From Micrasema longulum (lineage: Eukaryota > Arthropoda > Insecta > Trichoptera > Brachycentridae), in assembly GCA_022494885.1 (NCBI GenBank), contig JAGVSM010004885.1:1-64000 (forward strand): a stretch of DNA of 64,000 bases. Reading direction: 5' to 3'. Both the position numbers and the translations under genes were made by a program. Positions within the stretch are counted from its first letter, which is position 1. The number at the start of each line of letters is the position of its first letter. Shown piece by piece: positions 53,850 to 63,905 of the stretch. The notes under the pieces are model-generated. The model was not told the origin of the DNA, did no database searches, and was given only the letters and a program-made list of their open reading frames with translations.

Positions 53850-54300
53850 CAATTTGTTATACTCAGTAAAAACCAAATGCCGCCTATATAACGCCAGAGT
53901 AACACATATCCTCCTCTACGGATGTGGAAAATTCTGGATTTCAAGAATAGATGTCTCAGAAGAATCTTGGGTTTGCGGTGGTTTGACTTTGAAAGGAATG
54001 TAGGAATAAGAGAACGGACGGAACTAACTCCGGTGACAACTGTCATCAAGCGGAGGAAATACGGTTGGCTTAGCCATGTGCTGCGGAGGTCTCCTTAGAG
54101 CCTTAACCACGCTTGCCTACTTTACAAAGCATCAGGTTCTCGACGTGCTGGACGTCCACTGCTGACTGTTAGTCGGCAGTTCGTGTCAGAACTGCAGGAT
54201 GCGAACCTGACTTGGGAAGATGCACAGGAGCTGGCACCCAACAGAGATGCTTGGAGGATCTTCGTGAACACCATATGCCCCAACTAGCGGGCATGGAATG
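53850..54300 (+). pseudogene. LINE C-terminus (same family as 1-420)
   Basis: Readable: YNARVTHILLYG, then DFKNRCLRRILGLRWFDFER, RERTELTPVTTVIKRRKYGW, LSHVLRRSP, stop, SLNHACLLYKASGSRRAGRP, LLTVSRQFVSELQDANLTWE, DAQELAPNRDAWRIFVNTIC then stop. Long uninterrupted runs make it the best copy of this family. It ends in GGAATGATGAAAC. Confidence 0.85.
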
Positions 54301-54989
54301 ATGAAACAAATATAATTAATCATTAAAAAAATTATGCAAAATAATACATGCAAAGATTTACAACAAAAGAAAAAAATGGCAGGAGTCCGATGTTTATGAA
54401 TCAGGCAGCAATTATTTACAATCACAAATATATCGCAAGCATTAAGATTATTTCATAAAAAAATATACTGCTGAAGAAAAAGTAAATTTTGAGCTTTGTT
54501 TTATAAATAGTAAGGATTGTCATTAAAAATTTCAAAGGCTCATCAAATGTAACAACTCTTGGAAATTCACCGCCAAACTAATTTGAATATGGGTTTGTAA
54601 ATTACTGTCAAATCATGTCAGTTTAATCGATGATATTTGAGTGACCTTAATACTTCTGTTTGTGTTACGAAACAATTTTGATAACTTTTTCTGTACATTC
54701 ATTTATCCATTCCATTATTGTATTAATTGCACGGTTTAGATGACGAAATAATAAAGCGATTCAGTTTAGTATCTCCCGACAAACATATGATTTGTTGAAT
54801 AAATTAGCTTTAAAATCAATTTGAATATTAAATTCAATATCAAATGACACTGTTGTAAATTCAGATGGGTAAAAATATAGAATTCCGTTTTATTCAGTGA
54901 CTGGTTAATTTTTTTGCAGACCGGTCTTAAAATAAGAGACTAGTTATTTATCAGGAGTTTGCATATTAAATAATAATAAAAAAAAATTC
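54301..54989. other. AT-rich DNA, nothing recognised
   Basis: No assignable signal. Confidence 0.3.
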
Positions 54990-55440
54990 TCTACGCCAAT
55001 TTTTATTTTCTCGTTTATGTTTTATTAATATACCTACTTCATGAAATATTTTTTTGTTCAAAAATAGTTTAAGAGTCCTCCTTACTAGTGAAATCTGTTC
55101 TAAGGAGGACATTGTTATTTTTTTATGTATACTTATTTCACGTGTCAATCAAATATGTTTTTTTCTTATTTCTTCTATCTTAATTTTCTCTAGCTAGATT
55201 TTGACTTCTTTTAAAAATATTTTTGGTATCATTTGACTTAATTATATGTGGAAGAATATTAAACAATTTGGCAAAAAAACCCTTAGACCCTTTTCCAAAT
55301 GTTGTGTTAAAGGGAGGAATATTGACAATAATATAATTTCCTTCCCTTGTTATACACATATTCATGTTCCTGAGCAGGGGGATGACGATGTTTATCTCCA
55401 AATATGTCTACCAGAATAATTTAAGCCTATATTAATATTA
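54990..55440 (-). pseudogene. LINE C-terminal fragment
   Basis: Frame 55180-55401: LLRNMNMCITREGNYIIVNI, PPFNTTFGKGSKGFFAKLFN, ILPHIIKSNDTKNIFKRSQ. The R-x-N...P-x-x-N-T..F-K...K-L-F-N-x-L-P-x-x-I-K order is the standard C-terminus of CR1-like LINEs. T-rich UTR below 55180. Confidence 0.72.
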
Positions 55441-55789
55441 GGCATATCTCAGGCACATCAACAATCTGTAAATGGGGTCTTTATTAGTACCTTGAGAATA
55501 ACTTTTATTATGATCGTATATATCTTATTTTAACTTAAGTATTTTTTTTGTTTATTATTGAATGATTGTGTCTTTCAAAAAAAATTTTTTGTTCTTTCTA
55601 ACTCTTTGTTCAGTAAGCAGTATTTGATAAAAAGTGTAATTACATGTTTTTTTTTGTAAATGACTTCACCGACAAGCCATATAAATTAGGATCGGTGAGT
55701 CCTAATTAATAATGTATTTGACATGAACTTGTGCCTTTATTGCATTTAAATATAATTGTTATAAATAAATGAAAATAAACTAGTTAAAT
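55441..55789. other. AT-rich DNA, nothing recognised
   Basis: No assignable signal. Confidence 0.3.
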
Positions 55790-55960
55790 TATTCAGAGGT
55801 GAACTGACGACAAACTGTTAGCGGCGGACGTCCAAGACTTGAGAACCTAATGCCTTGTAAAGTAGGCAAGCGTAGAAATGGTTCTCGGTAAGAATTTGCA
55901 ATATGTGGCACGTGCAGACGGTTGTTGTCATCGGACGTTGCTGTGTCCGTTATCTTATAA
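55790..55960 (-). pseudogene. LINE C-terminal fragment (same family as 1-420)
   Basis: LRLPTLQGIRFSSLGRPPLT and VCRQFTSE correspond to RRAGRPLLTVSRQFVSE of the 53850 copy, with TATSDDNNRLHVPHIANSYR before it. Frameshifted within. Confidence 0.68.
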
Positions 55961-56549
55961 CAAACGATTTTCTCTTTTTTTGATTTTTTATTAAAAATAT
56001 TCAAAACACTTTTTATAGATAGGAAATGAAAAATATAAATATATGTGCCTACTTACAAAAACTGTCCAAATATTCCGGGCTGTTGGTTAACTTTTTTATT
56101 AACCAATAGGAAATTTAAATAATAATAATGAACCTTATCCTTTTAGAAGCACAAGAGATTTTATCTTTTTTGCCGAGGTAGGTAGTGTACGGATAACTTA
56201 TAAAGCTCCATTTTCATAATGTAATTCCTCAGGGGCGCTTAAGAAAGTGATTACATGAATACTGATTTTTAATTAGAATTAAAATTAAAGTAAAACTTTC
56301 TTGTAAAACAGTATATGTATTTTGCCATCACATGCTACAGACTATATAATTATTTTTTTAAATCTAAGTAGGTTGACTAAAATATTTGTGAATATTACGA
56401 ATATTTTTTTTTTATGATTTCCTATAAGTTCATACAATTTTATTTTATTTCATTTTTTAATTTTTATTTATAAATTTATTGCAAAAACATAATATACATA
56501 CTTAATAACAGGGAATCTTTATAAAACCAATTAATGTACAATGAAAACG
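55961..56549. other. AT-rich DNA, nothing recognised
   Basis: No assignable signal. Confidence 0.3.
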
Positions 56550-56905
56550 GAGTATTCTCTGTTTATGATAGTCTCCATCTAACATGGCACAGCCTGTTCT
56601 AAGATGGAGATTTTGTATCTTTAGAGCGTAAGTAGTCCTATACTAATAAAACAATAACATAAAAAAGAAAAACTAAAACTACTTAATTATAAATGCTTGG
56701 CTAATTAAATGTAAGAAATTAAAAATCATTATTATACAAATATAAAGCATATATATGTTCCAAGAATACATGTTACTTAAATATAAATAATATAGTATAA
56801 TAAAACAAATATAAAGCAATGAAATTCATAAAAATATATATAATATGTGTACCAATTATATAAAGTACTACGTTTATTGATTTACATATATTTTTTAATG
56901 ATACA
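56550..56905 (-). mobile_element. LINE 3' end with conserved UTR hairpin, copy 2
   Basis: Near-identical over about 340 bp with 49685-50025, including TCTCCATCT (56572-56580) and AGATGGAGA (56602-56610). It ends before the IKDSKCE coding part, so it is shorter than copy 1. Confidence 0.85.
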
Positions 56906-56929
56906 TGTTTTTTTATTACTTATTTATTT

Positions 56930-57520
56930 ATTTATTTGACGGACTTATGCAGTCTATTCTAACGATGGTAAATACAATTTTTTTTTATTTTTTTTTTAAT
57001 TTTATTTAATGCACAAAATACACAATTTTACAAAGACACAATTATATGTTTTTTTTATGTCCCGACTTGTTAGAAAATTCCGTGTTAAGTCGGGACTCTT
57101 CGATATATAAATCAAAAATCAAAAATATTTATTTACATATTAAAACAATATACAGGTAATCAAAAAAAATATGCAAAATAATCAAAAAAATATTTAAAAT
57201 AGTAATAGAAAAATAGAATTAATAAAAATTTATTATACATGTTGAAAATGGAATCAAAAGTGATATAATAATACGTATGATAGTGATGACATACACATAT
57301 ACGATAAACGTATATGGATAATAATGAAAACAGCAGCGATGTTATGCATTTATTCAAAATTTATTATAATAGATACAGGCACCAATAAAATACAACTAAA
57401 TAAAATTAAAGCTAGGACAAAAAAAAAATACTACCTCAAGACAAGATCTGGTCTATCTTAGTGAATTTTTAAAACTATGAAGACTTACACCAAAAAAGTC
57501 CAGAAAAGTCCAATTACAAT
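56930..57520 (-). mobile_element. RDLDFFG-family LINE 3' end interrupted by another insertion
   Basis: 56930-57000 (TTATTTATTTATTTGACGGA, CTTATGCAGTCTATTC) and 57365-57520 (AATTAAAGCTAGGACAAAAA, CTCAAGACAAGATCTGG, CACCAAAAAAGTCCAG) are consecutive parts of one 3' end. The roughly 360 bp between are foreign. Confidence 0.75.
57003..57364 (-). mobile_element. Insertion in LINE tail, probably another LINE 3' UTR
   Basis: It is AT-rich and contains a perfect 10-bp stem GTCCCGACTT (57059-57068) / AAGTCGGGAC (57087-57096). No coding was recognised. The hairpin-bearing UTR recalls the 49680 and 56550 elements, but the sequence differs. Confidence 0.45.
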
Positions 57521-57524
57521 CTAC

Positions 57525-57650
57525 TTTTGAAAATTTAGTTTAACTTAAACCTTTCCAAAAAAAGAGAAGCTCTTGAGATTAGAGAGTGGCTTATACAGTT
57601 ATAGTAATTTAGTAATTTGAAGTTATGTAATTTAAAAAAAAAGTATTACA
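57525..57650 (+). repeat. Near-identical repeat shared with 61185-61302
   Basis: AACTTAAACCTTTCCAAAAA, AGAGAAGCTCTTGAGATTAG and AGAGTGGCTTATACAGTT differ from the 61185 copy at only a few positions over about 110 bp. In the other copy it follows RT coding, so this is a LINE fragment. Confidence 0.75.
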
Positions 57651-57659
57651 AATGTTATT

Positions 57660-57830
57660 TGATGTTACAAATAAACACATATATACATATGCATACACAC
57701 AAATAAGTGTACACACGTGCATACAAACATAAATACATGCCTACATATAAACGTATATGCATACATACATACACATACACACATCCACAAACCCTTGCAC
57801 TCGCACATACATAATTACAATGTAGCAAAT
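57660..57830. repeat. Imperfect ACAT/ACAC microsatellite
   Basis: Dominated by ACATAC, ACACAC and GCATAC units. The overlapping 66-codon cysteine/tyrosine/valine-rich minus frame is a by-product. Confidence 0.85.
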
Positions 57831-57874
57831 TAGAAACAAACACAAAATCGTACATAAATAAGTTTTAACAAATC

Positions 57875-58290
57875 ATAACAGGGATGGAGAATATCTTAAA
57901 TTTAGGAATATGGAAGTCTAGGCATTTACAGGGCTTATGACCTGTCATTGGCTGGTTTAAGTGGCCACTTTACACACTGTGTAATATTCACCATTTTCCT
58001 ATGTTTGAACATCCATATTTCTTCGATTCCTCCATCTGTTGATTTTAGCAAAGTTAAAGAGCTGAAACCTTTATTGTTGCGAGGGGATTCATCAGACTGA
58101 ATTATTTCCCAAACTCGGCAACGCCTGAAAACAATTTTCCAATTTTTAAACCAGTTGGTTTTATTACAATATTTGAGTTATTTAAGGTATACTCCATCCC
58201 TGTTGTTAATCTTAATGACTCCCGAAGGGGTGAAACCCAGTCTTTTGTCTACAAACATTTGAACAAACTCATATATTTTAGTAAATTTTA
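57875..58290 (+). repeat. Repeat G, longest copy, with inverted ends
   Basis: It begins AACAGGGATGGAGAATATCT and its first unit closes near 58187-58204 with ACTCCATCCCTGTTGTT, an inverted copy of the start. Between are GGAAGTCTAGGCATTTACAG, GTGGCCACTTTACACACTGT and CTCGGCAACGCCTGAAAACA. Sequence up to TTTTGTCTACAAACATTTGA (58270) is also shared with 34490-34550. Confidence 0.82.
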
Positions 58291-58589
58291 ACTTTAAAAT
58301 GTACAATATACATGAAGGTGAAAATGTACAAAATAAAGATAAAAAAATATAAAAAAATGAAAGATTTCAAATACACATGTAAAGTATAAATAACAAATTT
58401 TAAAACATTCATTAAAAAGAAAAATGAGAAAAGTTATTAAGAATTTTGGCGCAATTTTTTAATGACCGAAGCATATATTAATAAGCAATAATCAAAAAGT
58501 TATTAAAATACGTTTATTCCCTTTTAAATTATTATGTTACATATACGTAAGTCGCAAAATAATTAGGATATTAAGAAACAGATTACGAG
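58291..58589. other. AT-rich DNA, nothing recognised
   Basis: No assignable signal. Confidence 0.3.
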
Positions 58590-59051
58590 TTAAATGGGTG
58601 TTTGATATTCTGGAGGGGTGCGTTTGTAGAGCAGTTTCTTAAGCCTTGTCGTGATATGACTTGACAAAACATTGCTCAAACCTAAGGTACGGTAATATTC
58701 TAGGAATCTCTTACTTAACGTTTCCAAATCTTGTGTGTGGAATCATATTTTTTATTAAAATAATCTTAAATTGACTCTTCTGGAAAATTTGCTTTACGGC
58801 GCATTACATCAGTAATTTTACCATTTTACCGTCGGTATACATAGTGATGGGTAACCTATGCACAGAAGACACGACAAGCCAAGACATTTTGGGTGACATG
58901 CACCTTTTACTAAAAATCTAGCGATGGCTTTACTCACAATATTTCCCTCGACGTCCTTTTGCGAGACCTTTTTTTGGCGTCGAACAATATTAAAACCTGC
59001 AACTGGCTTATGAGACGCCCATATCGACAAAAACCAATCCATGATTTTCAA
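58590..59051 (-). pseudogene. Unidentified coding remnant
   Basis: The minus strand has a 77-codon frame (KIMDWFLSIWASHKPVAGFN, IVRRQKKVSQKDVEGNIVSK) and below it another run, DLETLSKRFLEYYRTLGLSN, VLSSHITTRLKKLLYKRTPP, EYQTPI, stop at 58590. Composition is protein-like but I do not recognise the family. It could be a transposase or a retroelement C-terminus. Confidence 0.3.
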
Positions 59052-59170
59052 CCACGAAGTTAGCTACAGTTTACGGTAATACAACGAGCCGTTAGTACTT
59101 AGGTCAAAAATCGCAGTAACAAACTGAAATCGTTCGTTATACGTTTGTTGTTAAACGAAAAACCAAACCA
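59040..59170 (-). repeat. Dispersed repeat shared with 16020-16135
   Basis: ACCACGAAGTTAGCTACAGT, GGTAATACAACGAGCCGTT, then about 40 unmatched bases, then ATACGTTTGTTGTTAAACGA and AAAACCAAACCAA. Confidence 0.6.
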
Positions 59171-59439
59171 ATTTTTTGAAGGCTTTTGTTTTATGCAATA
59201 GAGCTAAAGGGATTCTCTAGCAAATTTTTACTATGAGATAAAAAGCAAATTTGATAAACTGACTGACTGAGGATGCACGTGTTTAATTTTTGCTTTATAA
59301 TAATAATGATTTAATTTTGAAAACAAAACCCCTTTATTTATTTGAAATTGTTCCAATTCATGAAGGTTTTGGACGTTAGACATAGACGTTTTAAAAAAGT
59401 CATTGACACATTTCTGGTCATGCGGCTACAAGAGTAGAT

Positions 59440-59925
59440 CCCAGCAGAATGCTCGTCCGAGGTTTCCCTATAATTAAAATTTAATTCCAAAAACACGGAC
59501 GACGTTTGCTCAGAGGAATTTCTCTTTTGTGGCCCCAAGAGTATTCAATGTCTTGGATGAACACATTAAGTTCTCCAAAACAAAATTCATTTTCAGGAGT
59601 GTGTGTACAAGTCTGGATTTTGTCTAAGAGAAGAGAACTTTGCAGGAGACTGCTGCGAGATATTGCATATATTTATTTACTGTTAAGCGTGATGTCCAGA
59701 TGCCCTTTTAAATATATTTAAGTTTATGTAACAATATATAATTTTTATTTTTGCTATTATTTATTTATGTACGTGATTCTACTTTCCATTATGTTGTATC
59801 CCAACTCAACCCAGAGCCCTTGGCCGCATAGAGTTTGGGATACGTTATTATTGTATTTTTTGTAATATGTATGTATTTGTAAGAATAAATAAATACAAAA
59901 TCTGTCTTAATAAAAAATAATATTT
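59440..59925 (+). pseudogene. LINE C-terminus and 3' UTR
   Basis: RTTFAQRNFSFVAPRVFNVL, DEHIKFSKTKFIFRS gives the R-x-F-x-x-x-APRxFNxLxxxIK ending, with a stop shortly after. The 3' UTR TATCCCAACTCAACCCAGAG to GAGTTTGGGATACG and AATAAATAAATAC is shared with 48010-48110. Confidence 0.72.
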
Positions 59926-60499
59926 ACTAGGACTGTAAGAAATATTTATATTCCTGGATGTGACACGGCACTTGGGTCAATCCAGATTTCGTGGGAATTT
60001 TGATTCGCTTCGCCGAGCTAAAAAGTCACTACTAGATGTTACACCTATAATAACCTATATAGATGATATTTCCTTACCAAAAATATATTCATTTCGGTTG
60101 AAATATTTATCTATCGTGGTATTATTTTTTTAATTCTAGAAAATTTCATAACTTTTATTTATCACTGCCCTACATTCTTGTGATGTCGGCGTCGATGTGA
60201 AGCCCTTTACGTGGTTTATGGGTGACGCCTTTCTGAGCCGACGTATGAACGTTTTATTCACTTCAAGCTTGAAATGGTAATGTGTTTTGACAGCTGTACT
60301 AAACGCCCCACTGATTATTATGAAGAAATTTGGCATTCGGAATGACAACCTACTATTTGCGTGCGTACACTCGAAATAAGGCATAAATATTGCTTTTTAT
60401 TCAATGAATTTAGCGAGTTGAATACTAGTTAGCAATTTAACGTGGGTAATCAATTAATTGACACAGATTTTATATCCAAAAACGTTTTCCTATTTTACT
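59926..60499. other. Unassigned, one 82-codon minus frame
   Basis: The frame at 60136-60384 (KTHYHFKLEVNKTFIRRLRK inside) is not recognised. Confidence 0.3.
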
Positions 60500-60625
60500 G
60501 TATTCGCCTCGTGGTCTAATTAATGGTTAGAACTTTTATCTAGCACGCGTGAGGTGTTAGGTTCGGTTCTCGGTAAGGTTGTAATAAATATTTATTTGAA
60601 AATGTGACTTTACGAGCTGAGACAT
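60500..60625 (+). mobile_element. SINE S4 head
   Basis: CGCCTCGTGGTCTAATTAAT (A box region), GGTTCGGTTCTCGG B box, then AATAAATATTTATTTGAAAA. The 3' half of an S4 in the same orientation lies at 61405, so the two may be one split copy. Confidence 0.7.
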
Positions 60626-60764
60626 TTAGAGACACTAGTTTCGATATTGCTTGTTTTTCTATTGATTGCACGGTTTTTTGGGCTTCATTTTTGCAAAAAT
60701 CACTTAGCACGAAAATAACGCGTCCGACTGTGGTACATAACGCTTTCTAGTGGAGTTGGGTGTT

Positions 60765-60890
60765 CTCTCTCAATGAGGAAGTTCAGTGCTACGAGAAATT
60801 GGATATAAAAAATCTTTTCTTAAAAGCGGTAAAAATTATAGTATTAATTGTACGGCGAAGTATATCGAAAATGTATGAAAAAATGAATAA
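60765..60890 (+). repeat. Interspersed repeat X, copy 2
   Basis: GTGCTACGAGAAATTGGATA, GCGGTAAAAATTATAG and ACGGCGAAGTATATCG, collinear with 1195-1330. Confidence 0.6.
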
Positions 60891-61044
60891 AAATAAACTA
60901 CTTTAATTGCGTCACCAGTTCTTCCAAATAAATCAATGATAGAGTGTTGGGATAGATTTCCGGTTTCAGGGAAGCCAACTCACCAATCAGCAGAACTCAC
61001 CGACTTGAAATTGTGCCGCTCCGCCAGTAACGCCCTTTTATTTT

Positions 61045-61302
61045 TTTGCCATTTGCCGATGACACAGTTTAGTTGTTTGAAGCTAGAGATTGGAACTCTG
61101 AATTAAATAAAGCAAATGATGGCTTAAGAGCGGTTAAAATCAGACTAAAAAATAATCTGCGTACCCCGAATGTGGATAAAACCAAATAATTTAGTTAAAC
61201 TTAAACCTTTCCAAAAAAAGAGAAGCTCTTGAGATTAGAGAGTGGCTTATACAGTTGGAGTAATTTAGTAATTTGAAGTTATGTAATTTAAAAAAAAAGT
61301 TT
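61045..61302 (+). pseudogene. LINE RT fragment with FADD box
   Basis: PFADDTV, stop, LFEARDWNSELNKANDGLRA, VKIRLKNNLRTPNVDKTK. This is RT motif C (FADD) and the following helix (W..L..AND...V..W...N.L..N..KTK). The last 110 bp are duplicated at 57525-57650. Truncated both sides. Confidence 0.72.
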
Positions 61303-61404
61303 AGTATAGGTAACAGATCATCACCTGTATCTCATCTTGATCCGGAAATAAAATCTGATTGTTCGTGTCAGATTTAAAAACGTTTTTTTTTTTCGTAATA
61401 TACA

Positions 61405-61585
61405 GAAGGTGTTTTCACACCAGAATATTTCATAGTCCCTGGACTGGTTCCTGAAGCGTAAGACTGATCACCTTACCTTCATGTAACAAAAATGATCAAG
61501 ATACGCTGCGATTGGTGTCCCAATGCAGTGCCCTATGCACCATTAAGTGCGGAAAGGGAATGATGATGATGAATATATATACATA
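61405..61585 (+). mobile_element. SINE S4 3' half with (ATG)n tail
   Basis: TTTTCACACCAGAATATTTC, GCGTAAGACTGATCACCTTA, AATGATCAAGATACGCTGCG, GCAGTGCCCTATGCACCATT and a final ATGATGATGA. Reference for the S4 3' end. Confidence 0.82.
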
Positions 61586-62632
61586 TGTGTGTATGAATAA
61601 ATAAATCAAAAATTTAACTTCTGCGATAAACGTATTAGGTGCCAAAACACATTTTTGTCTTCTCTCTCATCTCATTTTCAGGACAAATAAAAATAGAAAT
61701 ATTACGAAAGATTAAAAAAAAAAGTTTAATATTTGATATATACGTAGTAATGTTTTATAGGTAAGTATTTTTTTTTTATGGGAGGTGGTTAGGTGGATTC
61801 ATTTACATATAAACATACTTTTATTTAATTATGATCAAATTAAAGATAAATATAAATAAATTACAATTTTGAAACAGTTGCACAGTAAAAACGATAAACC
61901 GATCAGACAGGAATAATTAAAACGTGAATTAAATTACCATATTTCTTAATGTTATCAGAAGTAAGCCATCTATTACAATCAATATTTAAATATTACACTA
62001 TGGTCAGTCCCCAAGCAAATAATTTCAACAACTCATTCTTATGTCAACCCCAAACAATAACACTTAAGTGACTTGTGTCGATGGTTTCACAATAATTTAT
62101 TGATAACAAAACAAAAAGGTTTGTAGGTCATGAAAAAATGTTATTATTTGTTTTTTTTTATGCTTATTTTAAATGCATTTATTGATTTAACTTCTTGTAC
62201 TTAACATATAATTGTATACTGGCAAGTTTATTGCCAAATTTCATTTTTTTCTATCCAACACATAAACTAAAAGGTTTTATTCATATAATTTAAGTTTTTA
62301 AAACGTGATCGAGAAAAAATAAATAATAATATAAAATATACAAAAAATAGAAAAAACGATATTTATTTTTAAATTCAATTACTAAACAATACTTGTCATC
62401 AATGGAAAAATGGGAATAAAAGAAGAAGAAAGCAGTAAAGATTGAGGAAGAGAAATCACTTTTTTATTTTCAACGTATTATTTTTAGTTAGTATTAAGCT
62501 TAATTAATAGTATTTAGACGTGAATATGAAAACCCGTTTCTATTCACCCCAGACGGAAAATGATTTAAAATGGACAAATCTGATTATCTGATTATCTGAA
62601 TAACATATATTTTATTGGTAAAATATACGGCC
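61586..62632. other. AT-rich DNA, nothing recognised
   Basis: No assignable signal in about 1 kb. Confidence 0.35.
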
Positions 62633-62885
62633 TGAGTCAATTACAACAGTTATATGAAAAAACATATGTACAAGAAACTTCAACAATATTTTAAGTGTGT
62701 CAAAATGCTTGCAGATTGGCTTGAGTTGAGGAAATGTGGATGTTTAAATCTAGGCACAATGCTGAATGTTACACAGTGCGTGTAAAGTGGGCACTTAAAC
62801 CAGTCAATGACAGGTTATAAGCCCTGTGGATGCCTAGACTCCCATATTCCCTTCTCAAAAATGTTTTCCGTCTCTGTTGCAATAA
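62633..62885 (-). repeat. Repeat G copy, preceded by a small duplicated block
   Basis: Minus strand: GCAACAGAGACGGAAAACAT, GGGAGTCTAGGCATCCACAG, GTGCCCACTTTACACGCACT. The block CAATTACAACAGTTATAT and AACATATGTACAAGAAACTT at 62638-62685 recurs at 63100-63145. Confidence 0.75.
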
Positions 62886-63185
62886 GTTTACACACAAAAA
62901 ACTTCCCAATTCGTCCCCGTATCCAGCGCAGCGGACGACAATGACTGTGTTCTTTACCTCACCGGCCCTGGAAGGTCGAGTGCTTTCGACTACAACTCAA
63001 CATACTGCAAGGATCATTGTTAGTACTGACTTGAATTACTAGTACTGACCGAGCAGGCTATGCGACATTATTATTAACTTTTTTATTTATTATATTAAGC
63101 CAATTACAACAGTTATATAAAGAAACATATTTTCGAGAAACTGAACATAAAACTATGATCCAATGACAAACACGGGCAATAAAAT
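62886..63185. other. Unassigned, contains second copy of a small block
   Basis: CCAATTACAACAGTTATATA and AACATATTTTCGAGAAACTG (63100-63145) repeat the block at 62638-62685. A GC-richer patch lies at 62900-63000. Confidence 0.4.
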
Positions 63186-63189
63186 AATT

Positions 63190-63235
63190 ATATGTAATAT
63201 TAACAAATTACAACAGGGATGGAAAATGAAGAAGG
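63190..63235 (+). repeat. Repeat G terminus fragment
   Basis: ACAACAGGGATGGAAAATGA matches the G start only. Confidence 0.45.
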
Positions 63236-63554
63236 AATCATGTGTTAGAATTACCACATTGAAAAACGAGGCTCGCACAGAGCATGCATATTTTATAGGC
63301 TCAAAATGTTTTAATTCTTTTTTTACTGATAATATTTCATTGATTCCAAACTTTCCTTCTTTTAAAAAACACGCACCATCCTGGATTCAAACTAAAGATA
63401 TAAACTTTTTTTTTCTATGACACATTTTGTTGCCCTTTAAAATAATAAGGAAACTTTTAATGTTTTTTTATATTTTTATTTACGTTTTTAATGACTATAA
63501 AAAAACCATAAATGAAAAAAATACACAAAAATAAAATTAAATATAAGTTTAAAT

Positions 63555-63700
63555 ACAATAAGTAAATTTAAATAATTACTTCTAGGTCTTACGGATCAAA
63601 GGTTCGACGTTAAAACATCGCTCTACCACTATTTGATTCTCATTTTCGATGAGTGGGTTAAATAACTAAATAAATACAAAATACCCCGAAATCGAAATGT
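63555..63700 (+). mobile_element. SINE S2, degenerate copy
   Basis: CTTACGGATCAAAGGTTCGA (B box decayed), ATCGCTCTACCACTATTTGA, TTTTCGATGAGTGGGTTAAA and CCCCGAAATCGAAATGTTTC follow the S2 order. The A-box side is missing. Confidence 0.55.
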
Positions 63701-63704
63701 TTCA

Positions 63705-63905
63705 GTAAAACATCATCATCATCGTCGTTCTTTTTTCGACACGCGCGACCTTTAGAATGATATCCAAACGCGCCAATCGCTTCACAAGTAGACGGACTTA
63801 TTTCCACTCGATTTCCTTATTGAGAATTTTTCCTACAATCAGCCATCGAGTCGGAAATACTCGTCCAGGGTTCTGGTTCTATTTCACATATAGAACATGT
63901 ATTAT
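63705..63905 (-). mobile_element. SINE S4, head with 5' extension
   Basis: CATCATCATCATCGTCG tail-like block at 63711, a shortened body, a decayed tRNA-like head near 63740-63785 (CGCGCCAATCGCTTCACAAG reversed), then the extension GACGGACTTATTTCCACTCG, CATCGAGTCGGAAATACTCG and GGGTTCTGGTTCTATTTCAC. Inside the extension ATTTCCACTCGAT and ATCGAGTCGGAAAT are inverted. Confidence 0.68.

Noticed and set aside
57655..57855. 66-codon cysteine/tyrosine/valine-rich frame
   Set aside because: Produced by an ACAT/ACAC microsatellite.
58818..59051. piggyBac-type transposase (suggested by DWFLSI)
   Set aside because: The expected DNxF/YTS context, following basic motif and catalytic aspartates could not be found; left as unidentified.
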